In this document: positions 54,565 through 62,278 of the stretch, one piece after another
Position numbering within the stretch: position 1 is the first letter of the stretch
How the letters are laid out: each line of letters begins with the position of its first letter
From: Novosphingobium mangrovisedimenti
Lineage (GTDB): Bacteria > Pseudomonadota > Alphaproteobacteria > Sphingomonadales > Sphingomonadaceae
Direction of reading: 5' to 3'
DNA: 64,000 nt
NCBI RefSeq assembly: GCF_025153475.1
Contig: NZ_JANZXA010000005.1
Span: 1 to 64,000, forward strand
The notes under the pieces: model-generated
Databases searched by the model: none
What the model was told of the DNA's origin: nothing
The model's input: only the letters and a program-made list of their open reading frames with translations
Program-made: the position numbers and the translations under genes

Positions 54565-55455
54565 TCAGTCCCGCTCGCCGTAGATCCGGCAAGCCACCGC
54601 ATCGAGCCGCGCGATCATGGCCGGATCGCGCGCGTCGGACGCGGTGATGAAGGCATGTTCCAGCGCCATGTCGATCGGGCTCGGCTCGCGCACGGACGGG
54701 AGGCCGGCAGCGAGAGCGGCCACGGTCGCCCGGGCGGTGCGGGCATTGGCATGCAGCACCGCCAGCACGTCGGTGACTTCGACGCCGGCCTCTTCCTCGC
54801 GCCAGCAGTCGTAGTCGGTAACCATGCCCAGCAAGGCATAGGGCAGCTCCGCCTCGCGTGCGAGGCGCACCTCGGGCATCGCGGTCATGCCGATCACGTC
54901 GGCGCCCCATGACTGGTACATGCGGCTTTCGGCGCGGGTCGAGAACTGCGGTCCTTCGATGGCGACATAGCAGCCGTCCTGATGCACATCGCCCCCGGCC
55001 CGGCGCGCCGCGGCCGCCAACATGCCGGAAAGCCGCCCGCAGACCGGGTCCGCCAGGCTGACATGCGCGACGAGACCGGGACCGAAGAAGCTGTTCTCGC
55101 GGCTCGTCGTACGGTCGATGAACTGGTCCACCGCCACGAACTGGCCGGGTGCCAATCCCTCGCGCAACGACCCCACCGCCGAGAGCGAAACCAGATCGGT
55201 CACGCCGCAGCGCTTGAGCACGTCGATATTGGCGCGGTAGTTCACGGCGCCTGGCGGAATGCGGTGCCCTGCCCCGTGCCGCGCCATGAAGGTGAAGCGC
55301 ACGCCGCCCAGCCTGCCGGTCACGACGGGACCGGACGGCTCGCCGAAGGGGCTGGAGACGAGGATCTCCTGCGCGTCCTCCAGGTCGATGCCGGCGGCAA
55401 GACCGGACCCGCCGATCACGCCAATGTGCCAGAAACTGCTTTTCTCAGCGCGCAA
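54565..55455 (-). CDS. mtnP: S-methyl-5'-thioadenosine phosphorylase
   Basis: MtnP splits methylthioadenosine to adenine and methylthioribose 1-phosphate in methionine salvage. The 296-residue protein has GVIGGSGL, FMARHGAGHRIPP, YVAIEGPQFSTRAESRMY and IGMTAMPEVRLAREAELPY. The phosphate- and base-binding residues of the family are in these. The first start in frame is TTG at 55455, overlapping the TetR gene by 11 bases. No clear later start is better placed. Length fits. Confidence 0.93.
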   Translation of the reverse strand: MRAEKSSFWHIGVIGGSGLAAGIDLEDAQEILVSSPFGEPSGPVVTGRLGGVRFTFMARHGAGHRIPPGAVNYRANIDVLKRCGVTDLVSLSAVGSLREGLAPGQFVAVDQFIDRTTSRENSFFGPGLVAHVSLADPVCGRLSGMLAAAARRAGGDVHQDGCYVAIEGPQFSTRAESRMYQSWGADVIGMTAMPEVRLAREAELPYALLGMVTDYDCWREEEAGVEVTDVLAVLHANARTARATVAALAAGLPSVREPSPIDMALEHAFITASDARDPAMIARLDAVACRIYGERD

Positions 55456-56083
55456 GGATACCTGCCATGATGATGTCGATCGTGTGTTCGCGATAGCGGT
55501 CGCGCAGTTCCTCGGTCAGCGTGTCCTGATCGAAACAGTGCTTGAGCACCAGCCGCGTCGAGAAGAACCGGTCGACCGCTCCCGTCACCGTGAAGTAGAA
55601 TAGTTGAGGATCGATTTCACGGAACACGCCCGCCTTCACGCCGTCACCGATAAGCTGCTCGTAAGCGCGGTAGATCGGCGAGAGATAGCTGTCGGCGATG
55701 CGCTGCGCCTCGACATCGTCGCTCTCGCGGATGACCCGCATGGTCAGGCGATTGAGATAGGGCACCGCGTAGAAGGTATCGACCACCTTCCACAAGTGGC
55801 GACGCAGCTTCGACTCCGGGTCCCAGCCGTCCTTCGCCACCAGCGCGTCGACACTGGTGACGATGGCCTGCCAGTCGCGTTCGAGCAGGGCCTTGAGCAG
55901 CCCCGCCTTGTTTCCGAAGTAGTACTTCACCAGCGCCGAATTGAGGCCGGAGCGCAAGCTCAGTTCGGACAGCGAGATGTCGATTACGTCACCTTCGCGC
56001 ATGATGGCGCCGGCAGTGTCGAGCAGCAGCGCCCGCGCGCCCGGCGGCGCGGCAAGCCCTGTCTCGTTCCCTGCTGGCGTCAT
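55445..56083 (-). CDS. TetR/AcrR-family transcriptional regulator
   Basis: The 212-residue protein has the N-terminal DNA-binding helices (ISLSELSLRSGLNSALVKYY followed by FGNKAGLLKALLERD) of TetR regulators. A helical ligand-binding domain follows. The middle (VPYLNRLTMRVIRESDDVEA) resembles regulators of fatty-acid degradation. ATG 56083 has AAGGG upstream; ATG 56098 is an alternative. It lies between the SDR and mtnP genes, so it may control this operon, perhaps at the palindrome near 56971. Confidence 0.9.
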   Translation of the reverse strand: MTPAGNETGLAAPPGARALLLDTAGAIMREGDVIDISLSELSLRSGLNSALVKYYFGNKAGLLKALLERDWQAIVTSVDALVAKDGWDPESKLRRHLWKVVDTFYAVPYLNRLTMRVIRESDDVEAQRIADSYLSPIYRAYEQLIGDGVKAGVFREIDPQLFYFTVTGAVDRFFSTRLVLKHCFDQDTLTEELRDRYREHTIDIIMAGILAR

Positions 56084-56107
56084 ACTCCGGCCCTTCATGA
56101 TCGCTGC

Positions 56108-56893
56108 TTACTTCGGCCCCATGCGGATCGCGCCGTCGAGACGGACCGACTCGCCGTTCATGTAGTCGTGCTCGACCATGAAGAGCGCCAGCTTGGCATA
56201 TTCCTCGGGCTTGCCGAGACGCTTGGGGAACGGGACCATCGCGGCCAGCGCATCCTGCACCTGCTGCGGCATGCCCGCCATCATCGGCGTCTCGAAGATG
56301 CCCGGCAGGATGGTGTTCACGCGAATGCCGTTGGCCATGAGGTCGCGCGCGACCGGCAGCGTCATCGCCAGCACGCCGCCCTTCGAGGCGGCATAGGCGG
56401 CCTGGCCGATCTGGCCGTCCTGCGCCGCGACCGAGGCGGTGTTGACGATCGCCCCGCGCGAACCGGCCTCGTCCACCGGATCGAGCGTCGCCATGCCCGC
56501 AGCCGACTTGCTGATACAGCGAAAGGTGCCGACGAGGTTAATGGCGATGGCCTTCTCGAACAGCCCCATGTCGTGCGCCTTGGGCTCGCCCGTCTCGCGG
56601 TTCTTGCCCACGGTCTTGGAAGCCGGCGCAATGCCCGCGCAGTTGACGAGCACGCGTTCCTGCCCGTGCGCCGCGCGCGCCTTGGCGAAACCGGCATCGA
56701 CGCTGGCATCGTCGGTCACGTTGACTTCGCAGAACACGCCGCCGATTTCCTTGGCCATCGCCTCGCCGGCTTCGGCATTGAGGTCGAAGATCGCAACCTT
56801 CACGCCCTGCGCCGCCAGCGCCCGCGCCGTCGCTGCCCCAAGACCCGAGGCCGCGCCGGTAACGACGGCGGCAACACTACTATCAAGCTTCAT
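56108..56893 (-). CDS. SDR-family 3-hydroxyacyl-CoA dehydrogenase-like (type 2)
   Basis: The 261-residue SDR has VVTGAASGLGAATARAL, NCAGIAPASKTVG, Ser in VNTASVAAQDGQ and YxxxK in AYAASKGG. The overall sequence is close to the HSD17B10-type 3-hydroxyacyl-CoA dehydrogenases of beta-oxidation. The ATG at 56893 follows AAGGGAA. It is the first gene of the SDR-TetR-mtnP unit. The acyl chain preferred is unknown. Confidence 0.9.
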   Translation of the reverse strand: MKLDSSVAAVVTGAASGLGAATARALAAQGVKVAIFDLNAEAGEAMAKEIGGVFCEVNVTDDASVDAGFAKARAAHGQERVLVNCAGIAPASKTVGKNRETGEPKAHDMGLFEKAIAINLVGTFRCISKSAAGMATLDPVDEAGSRGAIVNTASVAAQDGQIGQAAYAASKGGVLAMTLPVARDLMANGIRVNTILPGIFETPMMAGMPQQVQDALAAMVPFPKRLGKPEEYAKLALFMVEHDYMNGESVRLDGAIRMGPK

Positions 56894-56963
56894 TTCGTAT
56901 TCCCTTCCCGAACGAGCTGCACGCACGCGCCGCCGCGATTGGCGGACGGGTGCGCCCCGATGA

Positions 56964-56980
56964 TTTAATCAACCGGTTAA
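56964..56980. promoter_or_regulatory. AACCGGTT palindrome, candidate TetR operator
   Basis: The 8-bp perfect palindrome AACCGGTT (56971-56978) sits in TTAATCAACCGGTTAA, with partial symmetry further out. It lies about 80 bases upstream of the SDR start, where a repressor site for the downstream TetR is expected. Assignment to that protein is inference. Confidence 0.4.
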
Positions 56981-57072
56981 GCAGCACATCCGGGCAGGTC
57001 AATCGGTCAGGGCAAAATCACGCCCCGGCGTCATGACACGTGTAAGGTCCCCGATCTGCGCGAAAAGCCGCT

Positions 57073-57375
57073 TCAGTTGGCCTGATCGAGCCCGCGCTGG
57101 ACCTGCGAACGCTCGATATTGGCGCGATCGCTGCTGCGCTGCGCGTCCCACTGGCTCTTGCGCATGCAGACCTTCTTGGAACGCAGGAGCGAACCGATCT
57201 GCTGAATTCTTTCGCAGATCACGGGGTCCGCCTTTTCCACCGCATTTTCGGTCTCGGCCGCAGCGGTTTCGGTCTTGGAAACGGCATCCGCGGAAGCCTT
57301 GGAATCCGGCTCGGCGAAGGCAGGAACGGCAACAACAACAGCTGCTGCCACGAGAATACGGGAAACAAGATGCAT
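57073..57375 (-). CDS. Small exported protein
   Basis: The 100-residue protein has a signal peptide (about residues 1-22, ending VPAFAEP), an Ala/Glu-rich linker, and a C-terminal region CERIQQIGSLLRSKKVCMRK. Two cysteines are likely bonded in the periplasm. Similar small proteins with a CRxxxxxGSRL-x-x-x-x-x-C pattern are common in sphingomonads; function unknown. GGAG lies six bases before the ATG at 57375. The frame stays open 28 codons further, without support. Confidence 0.75.
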   Translation of the reverse strand: MHLVSRILVAAAVVVAVPAFAEPDSKASADAVSKTETAAAETENAVEKADPVICERIQQIGSLLRSKKVCMRKSQWDAQRSSDRANIERSQVQRGLDQAN

Positions 57376-57455
57376 GAAAATCTCCACGGCACGAACGCAA
57401 GGCTCAAGTGCCTGAATTGACAGATGTCCCAAGCTATTATGGATTTGTGTTTTCT

Positions 57456-58922
57456 TCAAGCACGCGCAATGTCGAAAGCTATTGTCATGCGTTCACCGGC
57501 GTCGAACGGCCGGGTTCCGTGCCACATCCAGCTGGGGAACAGCACAAGTCGCGCTGGCCTGGGTTCGACCGTGCGGCGCGGCGCGATCGTCAGGCCCAGT
57601 TCGCCAGGCGCTCCGCCCAGGTCAAGACAGCCTTCCTCCTCGCCCAGCCCTTCGGGCACCGACACGTAAAGCGCCGAACTGATCCAGCCTTGCGGGTGAT
57701 GGTGTGCTGTATGGAATCCGGCCTCGCCCAAACGCACCGACCAGCTTCCGGCAAAACGCGGACGCTGCACGCGCACTTGCGAAAGCATGGGGTGCGCCGC
57801 GTCTGACGGCGGCAGCTGCGCCATGAAGCTCGCAACCTCGCGCCGCAGCACCTCGCGCACGCGCGCGATTTCCGGTTCGGTCCGCGCCAGCAGCGCGCCT
57901 TCAGTCTGCGTTCCGCCGCGCACCGACTGATCGAGGAAGCGGCCGGAGCCCGCGTGCAGGCGGCGCAGCAGCGCACGCAGAGGTTCAAGGCCGATCTCCT
58001 CCGGATCGAGGTCGACCACCTTGTGAAGGCCGGCCTGCCCGTCGAGCCATTCGGCACGGGGATCACCGGTAAGGCGCCACGCCAGCGCCGCGTAGGGCCA
58101 GACGCCTTCCGCGCCGGTCGCGGCCAGCCAGGGCTCCACTTCGGCGGCCGCGCGCGAAGGTTCTCCCGTGCGCAGCCAGTGCCGCGCGCGCCAGACGGCA
58201 TGGCCGGCATCTGCAGGTGCCCCCATGGGCTCGAAAATCACCTTGGCCTCTTCGCTCCGCCCCAGTTCGTCGAGCGCGGCCGCCTGCGGCAACCGATAGG
58301 CGGCATGGGCACCGCGAAGCGCGATCGCCTGCCGCGTGGCTTCCAGCGCCTCGGCATGACGCTCCGCCTCCATGAGGAGATTGATGCCCAGGACCCGCAG
58401 GCGATCGGCCTCCGGGTAGTGCTGAAGCGTGCGCTCGATTGTCGCCAGCGCCTCTTCCCCGCGCCCCATCAGCGCGGAAAGCTGGGCAAACTGGCGGTGC
58501 CCTTCATCCCAGCCGTGGTTCGCGGCGAGCATGGCATCCAGTTCGGACAGCGCCCGCTCCTTGTCCCCTTCGGCGAACCGCGCCGATGCCAGCCCCAGAC
58601 GGATTTCCGCCTTGGCCGGTGACAGCTGGACTGCCTGCTCGAACAGCCGCGAGGCCGGACGGCCGGCCTCCAGCGTGACATGCGCGAGGGCATGGACGAG
58701 CCCCGGATTGCCGGGCACGAGCCGCAAGGCCTGTTCGAGCGCCGCAATGGCGTCGTCACGCCGGTCCAGCGCACGGCGCAGCATGGCCGCCCAGTGCAGC
58801 ACCGTGGCATCGCCGGGATGGGAGCGGAGCCAGTCGCTCAGCCGCCTTTCGGCCTGCTCCTCGTCGCCGCTGCCCAGCGCCCGCTCCGCCAGCGCGGCGA
58901 GATCCGGGGGAGTATCACTCAC
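57456..58922 (-). CDS. TPR protein with C-terminal 2OG-Fe(II) oxygenase domain
   Basis: The 488-residue protein is a fusion. Residues 1 to about 320 are tetratricopeptide repeats (LSDWLRSHPGDATVLHWAAM, ALRLVPGNPGLVHALAHVTL and further units). The last 180 form a putative 2-oxoglutarate/Fe(II) oxygenase of the 2OG-FeII_Oxy_5 kind. Candidate ligands are His residues in GFHTAHHHPQGW near residue 404 and in SWMWHGTRPF near 469. It is the last gene of the sulfotransferase-oxygenase operon, 18 bases after the beta-hydroxylase-like gene. Such enzymes hydroxylate proteins, peptides or small molecules; the target is not known. Confidence 0.85.
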   Translation of the reverse strand: MSDTPPDLAALAERALGSGDEEQAERRLSDWLRSHPGDATVLHWAAMLRRALDRRDDAIAALEQALRLVPGNPGLVHALAHVTLEAGRPASRLFEQAVQLSPAKAEIRLGLASARFAEGDKERALSELDAMLAANHGWDEGHRQFAQLSALMGRGEEALATIERTLQHYPEADRLRVLGINLLMEAERHAEALEATRQAIALRGAHAAYRLPQAAALDELGRSEEAKVIFEPMGAPADAGHAVWRARHWLRTGEPSRAAAEVEPWLAATGAEGVWPYAALAWRLTGDPRAEWLDGQAGLHKVVDLDPEEIGLEPLRALLRRLHAGSGRFLDQSVRGGTQTEGALLARTEPEIARVREVLRREVASFMAQLPPSDAAHPMLSQVRVQRPRFAGSWSVRLGEAGFHTAHHHPQGWISSALYVSVPEGLGEEEGCLDLGGAPGELGLTIAPRRTVEPRPARLVLFPSWMWHGTRPFDAGERMTIAFDIARA

Positions 58923-58940
58923 ACCGTCCCTCCCTTTCCG

Positions 58941-60104
58941 TCAGTCCCGCGCACCGGACATGCCTTCGGAGCCGATCATGGCGGCCACCGCCGCGCGCTC
59001 GACTTCGGAAAGACCGGGGTGCCAGGCATCGAAGATCAGCACGACGCGCAAGGCATCGCTGGGGTTCATCGCCTCGTGCTCCATGGTATCGTCGAAAGCG
59101 AAGGCCTCGCCCTCCTTCCACAGTCGCGTCTCTGCCCCCACGCGAAACCAGCAGCCGTCAGGAACGACGAGCGGCAGGTGGCAGACCAGCCGCGTGTTAT
59201 CGACCCCCACGTGCGGCGGAATCGCGGTGCGCGGCGCGAGCAGCGAGAACATCGCGTTAGGCGAGGCGCCGGGCACCCGCGGCTGCGGCACGCGCGAGAG
59301 GATTTCCATCGTGCGCGGCGCCTGCGCTGCATTCTCCGCGACTTCCACGCCCTGCTTGAGCAAGTGGATCGCGCTCCAGTCCTTGTTCCGGTTGAGCGAG
59401 CGCCACTGCGCCAGCGCCTCGCGATCCTCGTACTGGATATAGGGTTCCAGTTCGGCGCGTTCCGACTGCAGGAGCGCCAGCATTTCCGCGCGGATCGCCT
59501 CGAACCCGGCTTCCAGTTCCGCCAGCCAGGGCGTCGTGCTGCGCGGGTGGAATTCACGCTCGACAATGCCGGGATAGTGAAAGTGCGTCGGCTGGCTGTG
59601 ATAGACGCGCGTCTTTCTCAGGACATTGTCGCGAAAGCGGGCGATGCGCCAGTTCTCGTCCTCGTCGGCATGCGCCGCTGCATCGGCCGCCGCAGCCGCC
59701 AGCCGCGCCTCGCGTGTCTCCTGCCAGGCGGCATGGAAGGCCTCTCCGGCAGAAAGCGCGGCAGCAAGCGGCGGCGGCAGCGTACCGTCCGGCTTCTGCG
59801 CGATCGCCTCGGCCCACGCTTCGCCCGCACCGGCATCGTTGAGCCGCTCGAGCAGACCGGCCCGCATGACCAGCGCCACGAAATCGAGCGGCGCGATCTG
59901 CAAGGCACGGTGCACCGCATCGAGCGCGCGGTGCGGCTGACGCAAGGCACGGCGCAGACCAGCCAGCTTGAGCCACTGCGCCACAGCTTGCCCACCTGCC
60001 GGTTCCGCTTGCCTGAGCAGGGCCTCGAGTTGCTGCGCAGCCTCCGGCAGGCGGCCCGCGCCCGCCAGCTTGTCGACTTCGGCAAATCCGGCTTCTGTCG
60101 TCAT
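58941..60104 (-). CDS. Aspartyl/asparaginyl beta-hydroxylase-domain protein
   Basis: The 387-residue protein ends in a 2OG-Fe(II) oxygenase of the Asp/Asn beta-hydroxylase family. It shows IPPHVGVDNTRLVCHLPLVV near residue 296 with the first iron His, WFRVGAETRLWKEGEAFAFD, and DTMEHEAMN near 341 with the second His. An Arg in LRVVLIFDAW is in place to bind 2-oxoglutarate. The first 170 residues are helical and partly TPR-like. It lies between the sulfotransferase and TPR-oxygenase genes, with gaps of 15 and 18 bases. The substrate is inferred to be protein or peptide, not shown. Confidence 0.87.
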   Translation of the reverse strand: MTTEAGFAEVDKLAGAGRLPEAAQQLEALLRQAEPAGGQAVAQWLKLAGLRRALRQPHRALDAVHRALQIAPLDFVALVMRAGLLERLNDAGAGEAWAEAIAQKPDGTLPPPLAAALSAGEAFHAAWQETREARLAAAAADAAAHADEDENWRIARFRDNVLRKTRVYHSQPTHFHYPGIVEREFHPRSTTPWLAELEAGFEAIRAEMLALLQSERAELEPYIQYEDREALAQWRSLNRNKDWSAIHLLKQGVEVAENAAQAPRTMEILSRVPQPRVPGASPNAMFSLLAPRTAIPPHVGVDNTRLVCHLPLVVPDGCWFRVGAETRLWKEGEAFAFDDTMEHEAMNPSDALRVVLIFDAWHPGLSEVERAAVAAMIGSEGMSGARD

Positions 60105-60119
60105 GGCTTGCGCTGCGCC

Positions 60120-62171
60120 CTAGGCCGGTTCCACCGGAACCCCGGAAGGCTCGCCCCATTGCGGAACACGATCGTCCCCCAGCGCATAGCCGAACTGTTC
60201 CACCCAGGGACGCAGGCGATCGAACACGGGTTCAAGGTACTTTTCATAGCGATGCCAGCGACCTGCCGCGCGGGTATAGATCGGCTCGGTCACCTGCGAA
60301 TAGCTGGCCGTGCGCACGATGCCGCGCGCACGTGCGGCCTCGCGATGGTCGAACGCCTCGCCCTGCCACGGCAGCCCTAGCCATTCGAACAAGGGGCCCA
60401 GTTCACGCCCCTGATCGGCCACCAGCCTCTCGTAGACGATCGTATGCACCGGCAGATCGAAAACCTCGCGAGCCTTGTTCCAGTAGGAAAAGGTCATGTC
60501 GTAGAGCCGCGCGGCGGTTTCCAGATCCAGGAAATTGCTCATCGCGTGGTTGGTGCGAAAGTTGGTGATGTAGCAGCTGAGCAGCACGTCGCAGGGGTGG
60601 CGCAGCGCCAGAATGAACTTTGCGTCCGGAAAGAGACGACGGATCACCGGCACCTTGTTCAGATGTAGCGGATGCTTGTCGATCACCATGGTATCGGGGC
60701 CGAGATCGCCCAGCGTCGCCACTTTCTCGAAATAGCGTGCGCGGGCCTGCGCGATGTCCCCGGCGCCGAGCCCCGCGAGCGCGTCCAGACCGCCCAGCTC
60801 GTTCTCGATGTCGAGGATGAAATGCTCCTCTTCCATGACCAGCGTTCCGGGAGCGGACATCAGCATGGTATCGAGCAGTGTCGTGCCCGACCTCGGGAAC
60901 CCGAGCAGGATGACCGGCGACGGCCGCTCTTCCGGCGGTGACGGCGACCAGCTGGCAACCCAATCCGGTGTCAGCGTGCGTGCCCCCTGCTCCACCATGT
61001 CGCGGTACATCGTGGCCTTGGCAGCGGGATCGGACGGCTCGGCGAGATGCTGGCGGTTCATCTCGGTGAATTCCGCGAACGCCTCGTCGTACCGGCCCAT
61101 GCGGTCGAGCAGAATACCGCGCAGCTGGTGCTTGCGGTTGGCGACGACAACATCGCCGGCAGCCTCGAGCGCGGCGAAAGCCTCCTCGACACGATCGGCA
61201 CGCTTGAAACGCAGCGCATCGATGAACGAAAGCGTTGCCGCGTCACCGCCAGCGGCCTCCGCCCGTTCGCGCAACGGTTCGAGCTCGGCTTCCCGGTTCG
61301 TCCTTTCGTAAAGCGCGGCCAGTCCGACAAGCGAGGGCCATAGCGCCGGATCGATCGCCAGTGCCGCCTCGAAAGCCGGCTCCGCCGTCGCATAATCGTT
61401 ACGCTTGGACGCCTCCTGCCCGTAGTCCGACAGTACTCCGGCATCCCCCGGCGCACGGCGCGCGGCTTCCGCCAGCATCTCGAACGAACGGTCATCAGCG
61501 CCGGCCCGACGATAGAACGTCGCGAGGGCCAGGACCGGTTCGACGTCGGCGGGATCTTCCCGTGCCGCGTCCTGCAGGACTTTCTCACCCTCCTCGAAGC
61601 GTTCCGCTTCCAGCAGCGCATTGCCCAGATTGACCCTGATCGGCGCGGCATCGGGCGCGAGCTTCAGGGCCTTCTCCAGCACCCTGGCCGCCTCGGCGTG
61701 CTCGTTGATCGCACTGAGCGCGTTTCCAAGGTTGTTCAGCAGGGCCCAGTCATCGGGAAACCGGGCCAGAACGATGCGATAGAGCCGCACAGCCCGTTCG
61801 AACTCTTCCGCCTCCTGCGCAAGGTGGCCGCCGAGGCGGGCCAGCCGCAAGTTGGGTTCCGCCCTGGCCGATGCATCATCGCAAAGAGCCAGTGCCGCGG
61901 CGGCCCGTCCGACATGGAACAGGGCTTCGGCAAGGTTGACACGGACCGTCATGTCCTGCGGACGGAGCCGGTGGGCAACCTCGAGATAGGTAATCGCGCG
62001 ATCGAAACGGCGGCGATGCGATTCGACCGCCCCGGCCAGAGCGGCAAGAACAGGGTCGTCTCCGTGCGTCGCGAACGTGGTGGCGGCAAGGACGGCGGCT
62101 TCATCGAGCCGGCCCGCTCGTGCCATCATGGCGATCTGCTGGAGGGTTTGCTGCGGAGTTGGGGCTGCCAT
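60120..62171 (-). CDS. TPR-containing sulfotransferase
   Basis: The 683-residue protein has about 400 residues of tetratricopeptide repeats (LRPQDMTVRVNLAEALFHVG, LLNNLGNALSAINEHAEAAR). A sulfotransferase domain follows. Its PAPS-binding loop GFPRSGTTLLDTML is near residue 425, and the 3'-phosphate-binding segment LALRHPCDVLLSCYI lies about 100 residues later. This family is close to protein (tyrosine) sulfotransferases. It is the first gene of the operon and begins 107 bases after the receptor stop, past a hairpin. A weak ribosome site precedes the ATG. The acceptor is unknown. Confidence 0.88.
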   Translation of the reverse strand: MAAPTPQQTLQQIAMMARAGRLDEAAVLAATTFATHGDDPVLAALAGAVESHRRRFDRAITYLEVAHRLRPQDMTVRVNLAEALFHVGRAAAALALCDDASARAEPNLRLARLGGHLAQEAEEFERAVRLYRIVLARFPDDWALLNNLGNALSAINEHAEAARVLEKALKLAPDAAPIRVNLGNALLEAERFEEGEKVLQDAAREDPADVEPVLALATFYRRAGADDRSFEMLAEAARRAPGDAGVLSDYGQEASKRNDYATAEPAFEAALAIDPALWPSLVGLAALYERTNREAELEPLRERAEAAGGDAATLSFIDALRFKRADRVEEAFAALEAAGDVVVANRKHQLRGILLDRMGRYDEAFAEFTEMNRQHLAEPSDPAAKATMYRDMVEQGARTLTPDWVASWSPSPPEERPSPVILLGFPRSGTTLLDTMLMSAPGTLVMEEEHFILDIENELGGLDALAGLGAGDIAQARARYFEKVATLGDLGPDTMVIDKHPLHLNKVPVIRRLFPDAKFILALRHPCDVLLSCYITNFRTNHAMSNFLDLETAARLYDMTFSYWNKAREVFDLPVHTIVYERLVADQGRELGPLFEWLGLPWQGEAFDHREAARARGIVRTASYSQVTEPIYTRAAGRWHRYEKYLEPVFDRLRPWVEQFGYALGDDRVPQWGEPSGVPVEPA

Positions 62172-62209
62172 GCGCGATCCGGATATTCATCAGCGTCGGC
62201 ATTGCACCG

Positions 62210-62256
62210 ACCGTAAATAAGAAGGCGGCGGCCCTCCATGGGAAGACCGCCGCCCA
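62210..62256 (-). terminator. Terminator after the TonB-dependent receptor
   Basis: Read on the minus strand, GGCGGCGG and CCGCCGCC (62247-62254 and 62224-62231) form an 8-bp GC stem followed by TTCTTATTT. A second small stem, TCGCTT/AAGCGA, lies just after the receptor stop. Together they suggest termination or partial read-through into the sulfotransferase operon. Confidence 0.75.
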
Positions 62257-62278
62257 GACTAGTCGCTTTCAGAAGCGA

